A stretch of 64,000 nt of DNA from assembly GCA_020161775.1 (NCBI GenBank), contig JAIUOW010000007.1, forward strand, positions 124,001-188,000. The letters run 5' to 3'. The notes under the pieces are model-generated. The model saw nothing but the letters and a program-made list of their open reading frames with translations, searched no databases and was not told the origin of the DNA. Both the position numbers and the translations under genes were made by a program. The stretch is from Pseudomonadota bacterium (lineage in GTDB: Bacteria > Pseudomonadota > Gammaproteobacteria > Burkholderiales > Burkholderiaceae_C). Positions 1 to 8,689 of this stretch are shown here, one piece after another (the stretch's first letter is position 1; each line of letters begins with the position of its first letter).

Positions 1-27
1 CGGCAGCCGCTTCGGGGGTGTTTTCAT
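1..27 (-). CDS. cysW: CysW sulfate ABC permease, N-terminal fragment (runs off window)
   Basis: An ATG on the minus strand (27-25) overlaps the TGA of the preceding permease gene as ATGA, and nine codons (MKTPPKRLP) are open to the window edge. In sulfate/thiosulfate transporters cysW directly follows cysT, so position and coupling suggest the second membrane subunit. Only the cytoplasmic N-terminus is visible, so the identity is inferred from gene order. Confidence 0.5.
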
Positions 28-887
28 TTTCTTTGCCATGCCTGCAGCGCGTTGATGACGAACAGCATGGCAAACGAGATCAGCAGCATCACCACCGCCA
101 CGGCGGTGGCGCCCGCATAGTCGTACTGCTCCAGCTTGCTGATGATGATCAGCGGCGTGATCTCGGACACCATGGGCATGTTGCCGGCGATGAAGATCAC
201 CGAGCCGTATTCACCGATGGCCCTGGCAAAAGCGAGTGCGAAGCCGGTCAGAAGCGCAGGCAGGATGGCCGGGAAGATCACCCGCAGGAACGTCTGCAGC
301 CGCGTCGCGCCCAGGCACAGCGCGGCTTCTTCCAGCTCTTTCTCCACATCCTCCAGCACCGGCTGCACCGTGCGCACCACAAATGGCAGGCCGATGAAGA
401 TCAGCGCAATCACCACGCCGTTGGGGTTGTAGGCCAGCTTGATGCCGTACGGCTCAAACAGCTGGCCGATCCAGCCATTGCCCGCCAGCAGCGCCGTGAG
501 CGAAATGCCGGCCACGGCCGTGGGCAGCGCAAACGGCAGGTCCACCAGCGCGTCCACGATCTTCTTGCCAGGGAATTCATAGCGCACCAGCACCCAGGCC
601 ACCAGCAGCCCGGACACGAGGTTCACCAGCGCTGCAATGAGCGACGCGCCAAACGTGAGCCGGTACGACGCCACCACGCGCGGCGAACTCACGGCAGCCC
701 AGATCTGCTCCCAGCTCAGCGTGAGCGTCTTGAAGACCAGCGCCGACAGCGGGATCAGCACGATCAGGCACAGGTAAAACAGCGTGAAGCCCAGCGTGAT
801 GTGAAAGCCGGGCAGCACGCGCCGGCTGCTGCGGCGCGCGGGCGCCCCCGCCGCCGGCAGCGGCGCATTCAAGGTCGCGGAGGTCAT
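24..887 (-). CDS. cysT: Sulfate/thiosulfate ABC transporter permease CysT (CysU)
   Basis: This 287-residue inner-membrane protein forms, with CysW, the channel through which periplasmic sulfate or thiosulfate enters the cell using ATP hydrolysed by CysA. Several hydrophobic helices are visible (about 30-52, 78-100, 115-135, 150-172, 215-235, 258-282). The ABC permease EAA loop lies near residues 187-210 ([21 protein letters not shown]). Length is normal for the family. The start codon overlaps the stop of the upstream binding-protein gene by 4 bp (ATGA), so the two are translationally coupled, and the same arrangement links it to cysW downstream. Confidence 0.95.
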   Translation of the reverse strand: MTSATLNAPLPAAGAPARRSSRRVLPGFHITLGFTLFYLCLIVLIPLSALVFKTLTLSWEQIWAAVSSPRVVASYRLTFGASLIAALVNLVSGLLVAWVLVRYEFPGKKIVDALVDLPFALPTAVAGISLTALLAGNGWIGQLFEPYGIKLAYNPNGVVIALIFIGLPFVVRTVQPVLEDVEKELEEAALCLGATRLQTFLRVIFPAILPALLTGFALAFARAIGEYGSVIFIAGNMPMVSEITPLIIISKLEQYDYAGATAVAVVMLLISFAMLFVINALQAWQRK

Positions 888-1876
888 TTGACGGTATAAA
901 TTTTGTCGAACTGGCCGCCGTCGTTGAAGTGCACTTTCTGTGCTTCGGCCAACGAGCCGAAGTACTCCGACACCGGCACCAGCGTCAGCGGTTTGAAGGT
1001 GCTGGCGTGCTTCTTCAGCACGGCGGTCGAGCGTGGGCGCAGCGCGTGCCTGGCCGCGATCTCCTGCGCCTCGTCGGAATACAGGTAGTCCAGGTAGGCC
1101 TTGGCCAGCTCACCCGTGCCCTTTTTGGCCGTGGTGCGCTCCACCACCGCCACCGGGTTCTCGGCAATGATGCTGACCGACGGGTGGATGGCGTCCACCT
1201 TGCCAGCGCCGAACTCACGGTCCACCGACAGCACCTCCGACTCGAAGGTGACCAGCACGTCGCCAATGTTGCGCTGCAGGAAGACCGACGTGGCATCGCG
1301 GCCGCCGCGCGCCAGCACCGGCACGTTCCTGAACAGCCTGGCCACGAACTCGGCGGCCTGGGCGTCGGTGCCGCCTGTCTTGCGCACATAGGCCCAGGCG
1401 GCCAGGTAGGCCATGCGGCCATTGCCACCGGTCTTGGGGTTGACCACCACCACGCTCACGCCGGGCTTGACCAGGTCGTCCCAGTCCTTGATGCCCTTGG
1501 GGTTGCCGTTGCGCACCAGGAACAGCATGGTGGACGTGGTGGGCGATGCGCCGTTGGGGAACCGTTTGGCCCAGTCCGGCGCCACCACGCCGCGGCCCGC
1601 CAGGAAGTCGATGTCCGTCGTGGTGTTGAACGTGACCACATCGGCGTCCAGCCCGTCGCCCACGGCGCGCGCCTGCGCGCTGGAGCCGCCATGCGACTGG
1701 TCCACCTTCACGTCCTTGCCCGTGGTCTTCCTGTAATGCGCAACAAATGCGGCGTTGTAGTCCTTGTAGAACTCGCGCGATACGTCGTACGACGAGTTCA
1801 GCAGCGTCTGTGAGGCGGCGATGCCGCTGGCGGCGACGGCGATGGTGGCCATCAGGGTCTTGAGTCGGGTTTTCAT
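884..1876 (-). CDS. sbp: Periplasmic sulfate-binding protein
   Basis: A 330-residue secreted substrate-binding protein that captures sulfate and passes it to CysT/CysW. The start at 1876 ([23 protein letters not shown]) gives a normal Sec signal peptide; the frame is open further upstream, but that stretch overlaps the hydrolase gene. Family motifs are clear: [20 protein letters not shown] after the signal peptide, [47 protein letters not shown] and [18 protein letters not shown]. It overlaps the hydrolase upstream and cysT downstream by 4 bp each. A diverged paralog lies at 20798-21826. Confidence 0.95.
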   Translation of the reverse strand: MKTRLKTLMATIAVAASGIAASQTLLNSSYDVSREFYKDYNAAFVAHYRKTTGKDVKVDQSHGGSSAQARAVGDGLDADVVTFNTTTDIDFLAGRGVVAPDWAKRFPNGASPTTSTMLFLVRNGNPKGIKDWDDLVKPGVSVVVVNPKTGGNGRMAYLAAWAYVRKTGGTDAQAAEFVARLFRNVPVLARGGRDATSVFLQRNIGDVLVTFESEVLSVDREFGAGKVDAIHPSVSIIAENPVAVVERTTAKKGTGELAKAYLDYLYSDEAQEIAARHALRPRSTAVLKKHASTFKPLTLVPVSEYFGSLAEAQKVHFNDGGQFDKIYTVK

Positions 1877-2430
1877 GCGGTTTCCAGAGGTTGCGGGATG
1901 AAAGGAACCGGGGCGTCCGCCAGCGACTGCAAAAGCGCCAGCCCCAGCGGCCATTCGCCATGGCCGGATTCAACGTTGATGTGCCCTGCCCCTTGCAGGC
2001 GCACAAATTCACTGCCCCAGGCGCGCGCATAGGCGCCAGCCAGGCGCACCGGGCAATACGGGTCGTTGCTGCTGCCCACGACGATGCTGCGGTAGGGCAG
2101 CCGCGCAAACGGCACCGGGGCAAAGTCAGTCAGCACGGCCCGGCGCTCGGGATCGGCCGGGGCCACCAGCAGCGCGCCCTGGATGCGCCGGGCGGCGTCG
2201 GGCGGCAGGTGCGCCGTGGCGATGCAGCCCAGGCTGTGGGCGGCGATCACAACCGGGCCTGGCGCCTGGCTGATCTGACGCGCCAGCGAGTCCACCCAGG
2301 CGTCACGCGTGGGGCTGATCCAGTCGTCCTGCACCACGCGGCGCGCGCCGGCCAGCCGCTCAGCCCACAGGCTTTGCCAATGGCCCGGGCCGGAATCGCG
2401 CCAGCCCGGCACGATGATGAAGGTGGCCAT
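1873..2430 (-). CDS. Alpha/beta serine hydrolase, RBBP9/YdeN type
   Basis: A 185-residue cytoplasmic hydrolase of the RBBP9/YdeN family. The nucleophile elbow AHSLG is at about residue 64, the acid is probably in GSSNDPYC, and the catalytic His is in GAGHINVESGHG. The N-terminal IIVPGWRDSGPGHWQ is typical of the family. It has a good ribosome site (AAAGGAG, 6 nt before ATG) and is the first gene of a coupled unit with sbp-cysT-cysW, its stop overlapping the sbp start by 4 bp. The substrate is unknown; the tight coupling suggests co-regulation by sulfur status but does not show it. Confidence 0.85.
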   Translation of the reverse strand: MATFIIVPGWRDSGPGHWQSLWAERLAGARRVVQDDWISPTRDAWVDSLARQISQAPGPVVIAAHSLGCIATAHLPPDAARRIQGALLVAPADPERRAVLTDFAPVPFARLPYRSIVVGSSNDPYCPVRLAGAYARAWGSEFVRLQGAGHINVESGHGEWPLGLALLQSLADAPVPFIPQPLETA

Positions 2431-2498
2431 GAGTCACTCCTTTAATGCCTGAAAAGCATTGTGGGGAGCAACCCTTAAAACCCAAACGAATATATGGC

Positions 2499-2525
2499 TG
2501 TTTGCTTATGGGTTGTTTGCTTATG
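2499..2525. repeat. Two direct copies of TGTTTGCTTATG upstream of the sulfate unit
   Basis: The 12-mer TGTTTGCTTATG occurs exactly twice, at 2499-2510 and 2514-2525, a 15-bp period. The copies lie in the 90-bp gap that must hold the promoter of the minus-strand hydrolase-sbp-cysT unit; the second copy overlaps the TAA of the LysR gene. Spaced identical half-sites suggest a regulator-binding site, possibly CysB-like, but no known operator was recognised. Confidence 0.4.
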
Positions 2526-3453
2526 CCCGATCACGCCGCGGCGCGGCCAGCCCCTCCACCGTGGCGCGTTCACCCAGAAAGTCCAGAAAGCGGCGCACGG
2601 CAGGGGCCATGCCGCGGCGTGACGGAAACACCGCATGCAGCACGCCCTGGCGCGGCGCCCAGCCGGGCAGCACCTCCACCAGCCGGCGGTCGGTCACCTC
2701 GTCGCGGCACATGTAGTCGGGCAACGCGCAGATGCCCGCGCCCCGCACCACCGCCAGCTTCAGCGTGAGCAGGTCATCCGCCACGTAGCGCGGCTGGTGG
2801 GTAAACGAATGCACCGCCCCGCCCGGGCCCACCAGCTCCCAGGTGGCACGCCCGTCCACGGCCGACATCGCCACGGTGTCGAGTTTTTCCAGGTCGTCCA
2901 CCGTGCGCGGGCGGCCCTGGCGGGCCAGTTGCGACGGGCTGGCCACCAGCAGGGTGCGGGTGAGGCCCAGGTTCTTGACCACCAGGCTGCCGCTGTCGTC
3001 CAGCGTGGTGCGCACGCGCAGCGCCACGTCCACGCCCTCCTCCACCAGATCCACCACCCGGTTGCTCACCCGCATGTCCACGCGCACCTGGGGGTAGCGC
3101 GCCAGAAACACCGGCAGCACCGGGCCCACGGTGGTCTGCGCCAGCGTGACCGGGCAGGCCACGCGGATGGTGCCGCGGGGCTCGGCCTGCACCTGGGCCA
3201 CGGCTTCGGCGGCGGCCGCCGCCTCATCGCGCATGGCTGCGCAATGGCGGTGGTAACGCTCGCCGGCCTCGGTCAGCGACAGCTTGCGCGTGGTGCGCTG
3301 CATCAGCCGTACACCCAGGCGGGCTTCCAGTTCGGCCACGCGGCGCGACAGCCGTGATTTGGGGATGCCCAGCGCACGCCCCGCGGCCGCAAAACCACCC
3401 CGGTCCACCACCTCGGCGAAGTACAGCATGTCGTTCAGGTCTTGCACAGGCAC
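2521..3453 (-). CDS. LysR-family transcriptional regulator
   Basis: A 310-residue LysR-type regulator. The winged helix-turn-helix covers residues 1-66 ([44 protein letters not shown]), followed by a linker helix and a substrate-binding domain from about residue 90 ([13 protein letters not shown]). The [11 protein letters not shown] recognition helix places it among LysR proteins that often control oxidoreductase genes. It is divergent from the azoreductase gene at 3583, with a 129-bp AT-rich gap between the two starts, so azoR is its most likely target. The inducer is unknown. Confidence 0.93.
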   Translation of the reverse strand: MPVQDLNDMLYFAEVVDRGGFAAAGRALGIPKSRLSRRVAELEARLGVRLMQRTTRKLSLTEAGERYHRHCAAMRDEAAAAAEAVAQVQAEPRGTIRVACPVTLAQTTVGPVLPVFLARYPQVRVDMRVSNRVVDLVEEGVDVALRVRTTLDDSGSLVVKNLGLTRTLLVASPSQLARQGRPRTVDDLEKLDTVAMSAVDGRATWELVGPGGAVHSFTHQPRYVADDLLTLKLAVVRGAGICALPDYMCRDEVTDRRLVEVLPGWAPRQGVLHAVFPSRRGMAPAVRRFLDFLGERATVEGLAAPRRDRA

Positions 3454-3511
3454 TCCACATTCGAGTCACATTCGACCCATATTCAGAACAATCTATCGCG
3501 TTTTTTCAGTC

Positions 3512-3540
3512 TTATCAATCAATCGACCCATCTTTACAAT
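3512..3540 (+). promoter_or_regulatory. Putative sigma-70 promoter of azoR
   Basis: TTATCA (3512-3517) and TACAAT (3535-3540) are separated by 17 bp, giving four and five matches of six to the consensus. They lie in the AT-rich LysR/azoR gap about 40 bp before the ATG. Two close copies of CACATTCGA just upstream (about 3457-3477) could be LysR half-sites. Confidence 0.5.
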
Positions 3541-3582
3541 CTATTCATCGCCGCAGCCTGCGGCAACCTACCGGAAAACATC

Positions 3583-4233
3583 ATGAAATTGCTGCACATT
3601 GATTCGAGCATCCTGGGCACCGCGTCGGTATCGCGCCAGCTCACACAAAGCATCACCGCGCAGTGGCGCGCTGCCCATCCTGGCACCGTGGTGGACTACC
3701 TGGACCTGGCCACAGACGCACCCAGCCACCTGTCAGCCCAGTCGCTGGGCTTTCGCCTGCCGCCCGGCACGCAGGATCTGAGCGATGGACAACGCCGGGA
3801 AAATGCGGTCTCCGAAGCGCTGGTCAGCCAGTTCCTGGCGGCCGACGTCATCGTGGTCGGTGCGCCGCTGTACAACTTCTCGGTCCCCAGCCAGCTCAAG
3901 GCCTGGATTGACCGCATCGCCCAGGCCGGCCGCACCTTCAAATACACCGACAAGGGCGCCGTCGGCCTGGCTGGCGGCAAAACGGTCATCGTGGCATCGA
4001 CCCGCGGCGGTGTGTATTCCACCAGCGACGCCGGCAACGCCATGGAGCACCAGGAAAGCTACCTGAAAACGGTGTTCGGCTTCCTGGGCATCACTGACGT
4101 GCGCTTTGTGCGCGCCGAAGGCGTGGCCATGGGCGACGCGCCCCGCGCCCAGGCACTGGCCGCGGCGGATGCGCAGATCCTGGCCGTGGCGGGCTTGCCA
4201 GCCAATGAAGCCCAGGCTCAGGCCGCTGCCTGA
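3583..4233 (+). CDS. azoR: FMN-dependent NADH-azoreductase
   Basis: A 216-residue flavodoxin-fold enzyme that reduces azo compounds and quinones with NADH. Visible motifs are the N-terminal [19 protein letters not shown] (FMN phosphate binding), [20 protein letters not shown], and ASTRGGVYS. The start at 3583 gives the canonical [10 protein letters not shown]-terminus; the open frame extends upstream through the promoter region and is not coding there. Divergent from a LysR regulator, a common arrangement for quinone- or electrophile-inducible reductases. Confidence 0.94.
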   Translation: MKLLHIDSSILGTASVSRQLTQSITAQWRAAHPGTVVDYLDLATDAPSHLSAQSLGFRLPPGTQDLSDGQRRENAVSEALVSQFLAADVIVVGAPLYNFSVPSQLKAWIDRIAQAGRTFKYTDKGAVGLAGGKTVIVASTRGGVYSTSDAGNAMEHQESYLKTVFGFLGITDVRFVRAEGVAMGDAPRAQALAAADAQILAVAGLPANEAQAQAAA

Positions 4234-4402
4234 CCGGCCAAAGAGTCGCGAATGTGACAAGTCTCACGCCAAATATGAGTACTTGAACGCTATACAACTT
4301 GAATTAATGATTACTTTAGGTCACTATTTACCGCAGGGAGCAATTTGCGGGTAACAAGACCTTGAGCATGAGGCAGCCCGCACAGCTCACAAGGCGGGCA
4401 CC

Positions 4403-5314
4403 ATGACAACCTGGTTTGCACAGCAGCTGCCTCAACCGTTACGCGTAGCACCCTGGCGGGCAGACGCGCAGCCCTGGCGCAAGCCGGCCGCCCTGGCGGC
4501 CGGCGCATTGGCCCTCTGGACGCTCTGGAACCTGGCCGGCCTGAACGGCAACGCCCTGCTCTGGCAGGCAACGCTGGGCGCACTGTTCTTCATGGCTGGC
4601 GTGCGGCATGCCCACCAGGCCGCGCAACGCACATGCCAGCAACAGCTACGCGCCCTGGCTGAAGCCAGCCATGACCTGCGCCAGCCCGTGCACGCGCTGG
4701 CACTCAACCTGGCCGACCTGTCGCAGCAGCCTCTGCCGCCCACGGCGCGCCGCGCGCTGGACGATGCACGAGCCTGCGCCACGGACTTGCACGACATGTT
4801 CCACAACCTGCTGGGCCTGTCGGCGCTGGAATCAGGTTCGCACCAGCCTAACACCAGCGTCTTCAGCCTCGACCGGGTGCTGGAACGCACCGAGCAGACG
4901 TTCGCGCCACTGGCACGGGCGCGCAACGTGCAGTTGCGGGTACGCACGGGCGGCTACCTGGTACACAGCGATCCGGTCATGGTCGAACGCATCCTCATGA
5001 ATTTCACCAGCAATGCGTTGCGCCACGCACACGGCGGGCGCGTGCTGGTGGCCTGCCGCGTGCGCGGCAGTACGCTGCGCCTGGCTGTTTACGACAACGG
5101 CTGCGGCATACCGCTGGCGCAGCAGCAGGCGGTGTTCAGCCCGTTTTGCAAGCTGACACCACAGCGGCCCGGCCAGCATGACGGCTTTGGCCTGGGCCTG
5201 GCCATCGTCGAGCGGCTGGCGCGCGCGCTGCGCGCGCCGGTCGTGGTGCGTTCAGCCCCCGGGCGCGGCTCGATGTTCGCCATCGACCTGCCGCTGGCGC
5301 ATTCCGATCTGTAG
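4403..5314 (+). CDS. Sensor histidine kinase, short membrane-anchored
   Basis: A 303-residue histidine kinase. Two hydrophobic stretches (about 30-48 and 50-68) form a short membrane anchor with almost no periplasmic loop. The H-box is ASHDLRQPVHALAL (phospho-acceptor His near residue 94). It is followed by an N-box (MNFTSNALRHA), G1 (DNGCGI), an F-box-like SPFCKL, and G2 (GFGLGLAIV). The HDLRQP form is typical of kinases paired with LuxR-type regulators, and one follows 18-21 bp downstream. The signal is unknown. Confidence 0.9.
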   Translation: MTTWFAQQLPQPLRVAPWRADAQPWRKPAALAAGALALWTLWNLAGLNGNALLWQATLGALFFMAGVRHAHQAAQRTCQQQLRALAEASHDLRQPVHALALNLADLSQQPLPPTARRALDDARACATDLHDMFHNLLGLSALESGSHQPNTSVFSLDRVLERTEQTFAPLARARNVQLRVRTGGYLVHSDPVMVERILMNFTSNALRHAHGGRVLVACRVRGSTLRLAVYDNGCGIPLAQQQAVFSPFCKLTPQRPGQHDGFGLGLAIVERLARALRAPVVVRSAPGRGSMFAIDLPLAHSDL

Positions 5315-5335
5315 CAAACCCCTTTAGGAGCCATG

Positions 5336-6073
5336 ATGAACAAGACCGTGCTGGTGGTAGACGACCACCCGATGTTCCGTGATGCCATGACCCGCCTGGT
5401 TGAAGAGCCCGGCGGGCGCCGCGTGATCTGCGCCGCCACCGCCGAAGAGGGCCTGCACAAGGTCCGTGAACAACCCGTGGATCTCGTGCTGCTGGACCTG
5501 GGCCTTCCCGGGGCATCGGGCGTGGACGCGATCACGCTGTTTCGCCAGGCTTGCAGCGCGACCCTGGTGGTCGTGTCCGCGTCCGAACACCGCCAGGAAA
5601 TTGCATCCGCCATGCGCGCCGGCGCAGGCACAGTGGTGTCCAAGGGCGTATCCCGCGAAGTACTGCAATCCACGGTGGAGCAGGCGCTGAACGGTACCCT
5701 GCAGCCGGCGGCCAGCCCCAAATGGATACGGCCGACCGGGCAACTCGCCGTGAGCACGGAGCCGGGCCGCGGCCTGACGCCGCGCCAGCAGGAAATCGCC
5801 ACGCTGCTGATGAACGGCCACCCGAACAAGGAAATCGGCATGCGCCTGGGCCTGGCGGAAATCACCGTCAAGACCCACCTGACGGCCATCTTCCGGCTGC
5901 TGGGGGTGGTCAACCGCACCCAGGCCGTGGTGGCGATCCGCCGCCTGGGCGTGGATTGTGCGGAAACCCTGCCCGCGCAGGTCAGCTTGCCGGCGCCGCT
6001 GGGCGACCTGTCCACGCGGCTGCCCGTGGAGTCAGGCCTGCGCCACGGTGAAGGCTGGCGCGCCACCGCCTGA
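5336..6073 (+). CDS. LuxR/NarL-type response regulator
   Basis: A 245-residue two-component regulator. The receiver domain has the acidic pair VVDDHP, the phospho-acceptor Asp in LVLLDLGLPG and a conserved Lys in VVSKGVS. The LuxR-type helix-turn-helix (LTPRQQEIATLLMNGHPNKEIGMRLGLAEITVKTHLTAIFRLLGV) covers about residues 142-186. AGGAG at 5326-5330 sits 5 nt before the second of two adjacent ATGs, so 5336 is preferred to 5333. It partners the kinase immediately upstream. Its targets are not visible, though it lies next to the secretion-related island. Confidence 0.93.
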   Translation: MNKTVLVVDDHPMFRDAMTRLVEEPGGRRVICAATAEEGLHKVREQPVDLVLLDLGLPGASGVDAITLFRQACSATLVVVSASEHRQEIASAMRAGAGTVVSKGVSREVLQSTVEQALNGTLQPAASPKWIRPTGQLAVSTEPGRGLTPRQQEIATLLMNGHPNKEIGMRLGLAEITVKTHLTAIFRLLGVVNRTQAVVAIRRLGVDCAETLPAQVSLPAPLGDLSTRLPVESGLRHGEGWRATA

Positions 6074-6113
6074 CGGCGCAAACACCCCGGCTGCCCGGCT
6101 GCCCGGCGGTGCG

Positions 6114-8075
6114 CTACACGGGCAAGACTGCGGGCTTGCGGGGCCCCAGCACGGCGCAAAGGCCGGCCGCCGCCTGCAATGGATCAGCCGTGCCAGCCTT
6201 CACGAAACCGTCCAGTTGCTGCGCGATCCCATGCGGGTCGATCAGCGCGCTACGCAATGCCCCGAGCGCGGCATGCAGCTTTTGCGCATCTGAACGCAAC
6301 GCCGGAGTCAGTCTGGCGATGTCAACCAGCTCCTTCATGGCGTCTTCCAGCACATTGATCTGCCTGGCTGCGTAGTTGACTTCGTCCAATGCCTTGCCGA
6401 ACTGCTGGACGTGGCCCGGGGTCTTTCCGCTTCCGTCCTGAACCTTGTCCGCCAGCGCCAAAGCCGCTGCCAGCGTCATCGTGATCCGCGTGGGCAACTG
6501 CGCTGCCAGGGCGGTGACACCCAGCCTGTTTCTGAGCCCGTCCAGCTTCAACGCCTTGGGGTCGCCTGTCAGCAACGGTGACTTCTCCAGCTCAGCGGTC
6601 GTCCGTTGCAAGGTTTCCAGCGCCTGGGCCAGCGGGCGCATGGCGTCAGGCAACTTGCGTAGCCGGTCCCCCATCTGCACGCCGGCCAGCAGTCTGGCGG
6701 TGGGCTTGGCCGCCTTGTCCGTGACGCCGGCGAGGGCATTGGCGAAGCCGGAAAGATCATCCAGACCCGACGTGTAGGTCGGCGAAATCTTGCCGGTGTC
6801 CTTGTCCACCCTGTTGGCACTGCGGGACAACCCGATTTGCCCCGCAAACCACTGGACCTCTGAAGGCCCGGCGGATACCGGTTCGGGCAAAGGTTCCGCA
6901 ACGACGGGGCGCTCAGGGGCTGGCGCGGCCCCGTGTGCTTGCCAGCACTCCAGCAGTTCAGCGCGCGCCGACAGGGCGGCTGCCTCCTGGTCAGCCGGGG
7001 GCAGGTTGCACCATTGCTGCATGTGGCTGTCGATGCAACCCGCCACATCCGCGCCCCCTGCCTTGTCGCCGGAGTCACGCAGTTCCCTGTCCAGCGCTTT
7101 CAGAATGCCATGCCCCAATGGGCCACAGGCGTTCGGGGCGTGGGTCTGCATCTCGGCGCTGTGGAATGTGACCTGGCGTTCTTCAATACCAGCGGCCGCC
7201 AGCCGCGCCAGGAGTTCGTCCTGGATGCGTTTGCTGCTGGGTGCGCTCGCATGGGTATCCATCACGTGGCAATGCATGCCGCCCGCATTGTCTTTCCGGA
7301 TGACCAGCGGCATCCAGTGCGGGTAGCTGCTGTCACCGGTGTGTATCCACGCGGCCTGGCAGGCTGGCCCCCCACTGGCATGTACCGTCGCCACGAGTTC
7401 CCTCAGGGGTTCGGTGAACATGGCCTTGACGACGTCGTCCGTGCGTCCGGTGATGTTCATGTTCAGCGGATGCGGGTACAGCGGCAGCGTTGACAGGGTC
7501 CTGGCGGCGCCTGTGAGCTCACGTTCATTGGCATACCGCCCCGGCGCCAGCAACTTGTCGCCGCTGTCCAGCGACGAGCCCCCCTGGCTGATCTGGCGCT
7601 CCAGGTAGGCCTGCGCCTGGTCCTGCGTCAACGGTGCGCCGGCGGGTGGTCCACACCGCCCGCCCAGGTAGGCAACCGTGGCGGACAAGGGTTGATCGCC
7701 GCCCGCACGGGGCAACGCATTGGCGCTGAGCACCAGCTCACACATGCTGTGCGCGGCGGCTTTCAGGCAGGAACGCAGGTCCTGTTTGCCGTGATCGTTG
7801 AGCAGGTTCGCACCGGCAAATTCGTTGGGGTCGGCATGAAGCTGTCGCAAGGCGGCCTGGGCATCCTTGCCTTGCGGGCTGTTCCCCGCAGCCAGATTGA
7901 CCAGCATGTCGATGGCGAGATCCCGCTCGTCGCCCGTGAGCTGGGTGATGTCGCATGCCAGCTGCCGGACATCCGCCACCTCTGCAGGCGCGCCCGCGGG
8001 TGCGGCGCCAGCGGGCGGCTGCACGGGCTGCATGAACCGTGTGTACGAATCGGGGATCTGCTTTGCAACTTCCAT
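6114..8075 (-). CDS. Candidate secreted clan CE cysteine protease (Ulp/YopJ-like)
   Basis: A 653-residue protein with no signal peptide or membrane helix. The N-terminus is Pro/Ala-rich (about 17-33), as in many type III effectors. Residues about 253-320 carry the ordered signature of clan CE proteases: His253 in PHW followed by a hydrophobic strand (MPLVI), Asp273 in HVMDTHAS, Gln310 in EMQTH and Cys317 in NACGP. In Ulp/SENP and YopJ-type enzymes the same His-Asp/Glu-Gln-Cys order removes ubiquitin-like modifiers or acetylates host proteins. The C-terminal 300 residues are helical and of unknown function. The start at 8075 follows the acetyltransferase stop by 2 nt; the frame is open a further 16 codons inside that gene. 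Assignment rests on motif order only. Confidence 0.6.
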   Translation of the reverse strand: MEVAKQIPDSYTRFMQPVQPPAGAAPAGAPAEVADVRQLACDITQLTGDERDLAIDMLVNLAAGNSPQGKDAQAALRQLHADPNEFAGANLLNDHGKQDLRSCLKAAAHSMCELVLSANALPRAGGDQPLSATVAYLGGRCGPPAGAPLTQDQAQAYLERQISQGGSSLDSGDKLLAPGRYANERELTGAARTLSTLPLYPHPLNMNITGRTDDVVKAMFTEPLRELVATVHASGGPACQAAWIHTGDSSYPHWMPLVIRKDNAGGMHCHVMDTHASAPSSKRIQDELLARLAAAGIEERQVTFHSAEMQTHAPNACGPLGHGILKALDRELRDSGDKAGGADVAGCIDSHMQQWCNLPPADQEAAALSARAELLECWQAHGAAPAPERPVVAEPLPEPVSAGPSEVQWFAGQIGLSRSANRVDKDTGKISPTYTSGLDDLSGFANALAGVTDKAAKPTARLLAGVQMGDRLRKLPDAMRPLAQALETLQRTTAELEKSPLLTGDPKALKLDGLRNRLGVTALAAQLPTRITMTLAAALALADKVQDGSGKTPGHVQQFGKALDEVNYAARQINVLEDAMKELVDIARLTPALRSDAQKLHAALGALRSALIDPHGIAQQLDGFVKAGTADPLQAAAGLCAVLGPRKPAVLPV

Positions 8076-8077
8076 GT

Positions 8078-8689
8078 TCAATTCCCCGGTGCAATCAGCG
8101 ACAGCAACACGTTGTCCTTCCACTCGCCGTTGACCTTCATGAAGTCGCGCGAATAGCCCTCAATGCCAAAACCCAGGCGGCGCAGCACGGCGGCGCTGCG
8201 CAGGTTGTCGGGCTGGTGCGACGCCAGGATGCGGTGCAGCCGGTGTCGCTCGAACATGGCCGCGATGGCGGGTGCCAGCGCGGCATGCATCAGGCCGCGG
8301 CCCTGCAGCGCGCGGTCCATGCGGTAGCCCAGCCAGCAACAGTCAAACTCGTCGTGCACGATGCCCGAGAAGCTGATCACGCAGCCCACTTCGGGCTGCG
8401 GGCTCGACTTGAGAAAGCCCAACAGAAAAACGCCCGTACCGTCCTGAACGGCGCGCTGCTGGTCCGCCAGCACCTGCTCCCAGAATGCCGGCTCGGTCAT
8501 GCCCGGCTCCAGCGACATGGCCAGCCTGAAGTGGTCGCCATTGCGCTGGTGCAGGCGGGCCAGCAGCGGCGCGTAGGCGGGCGTAACGGTCACAAGCTGC
8601 CAATCGGGGGGCTCCAGCCAGACGGCACCGCGCTGAGGCGCGCGCGGCAGCGTCGCCGCGCTCACAGGTCCTTTATCAATCACGGTCAC
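8078..8689 (-). CDS. GNAT acetyltransferase, RimJ-like
   Basis: A 203-residue GNAT-fold N-acetyltransferase resembling RimJ/RimL ribosomal-protein acetyltransferases. The acetyl-CoA loop is GYRMDRALQGRGLMHAAL (about 130-147), followed by HRILASHQPDNLRSAAVLRRLGF and the C-terminal EGYSRDFMKVNGEWKDNVLLSL characteristic of RimJ. Its end is followed after 2 nt by the candidate protease start, so the two may be co-translated, and a bacterial acetyltransferase of this type could in principle modify the neighbour. A housekeeping ribosomal role is equally possible. The start overlaps the methyltransferase frame upstream by 14 bp. Confidence 0.85.
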   Translation of the reverse strand: MTVIDKGPVSAATLPRAPQRGAVWLEPPDWQLVTVTPAYAPLLARLHQRNGDHFRLAMSLEPGMTEPAFWEQVLADQQRAVQDGTGVFLLGFLKSSPQPEVGCVISFSGIVHDEFDCCWLGYRMDRALQGRGLMHAALAPAIAAMFERHRLHRILASHQPDNLRSAAVLRRLGFGIEGYSRDFMKVNGEWKDNVLLSLIAPGN

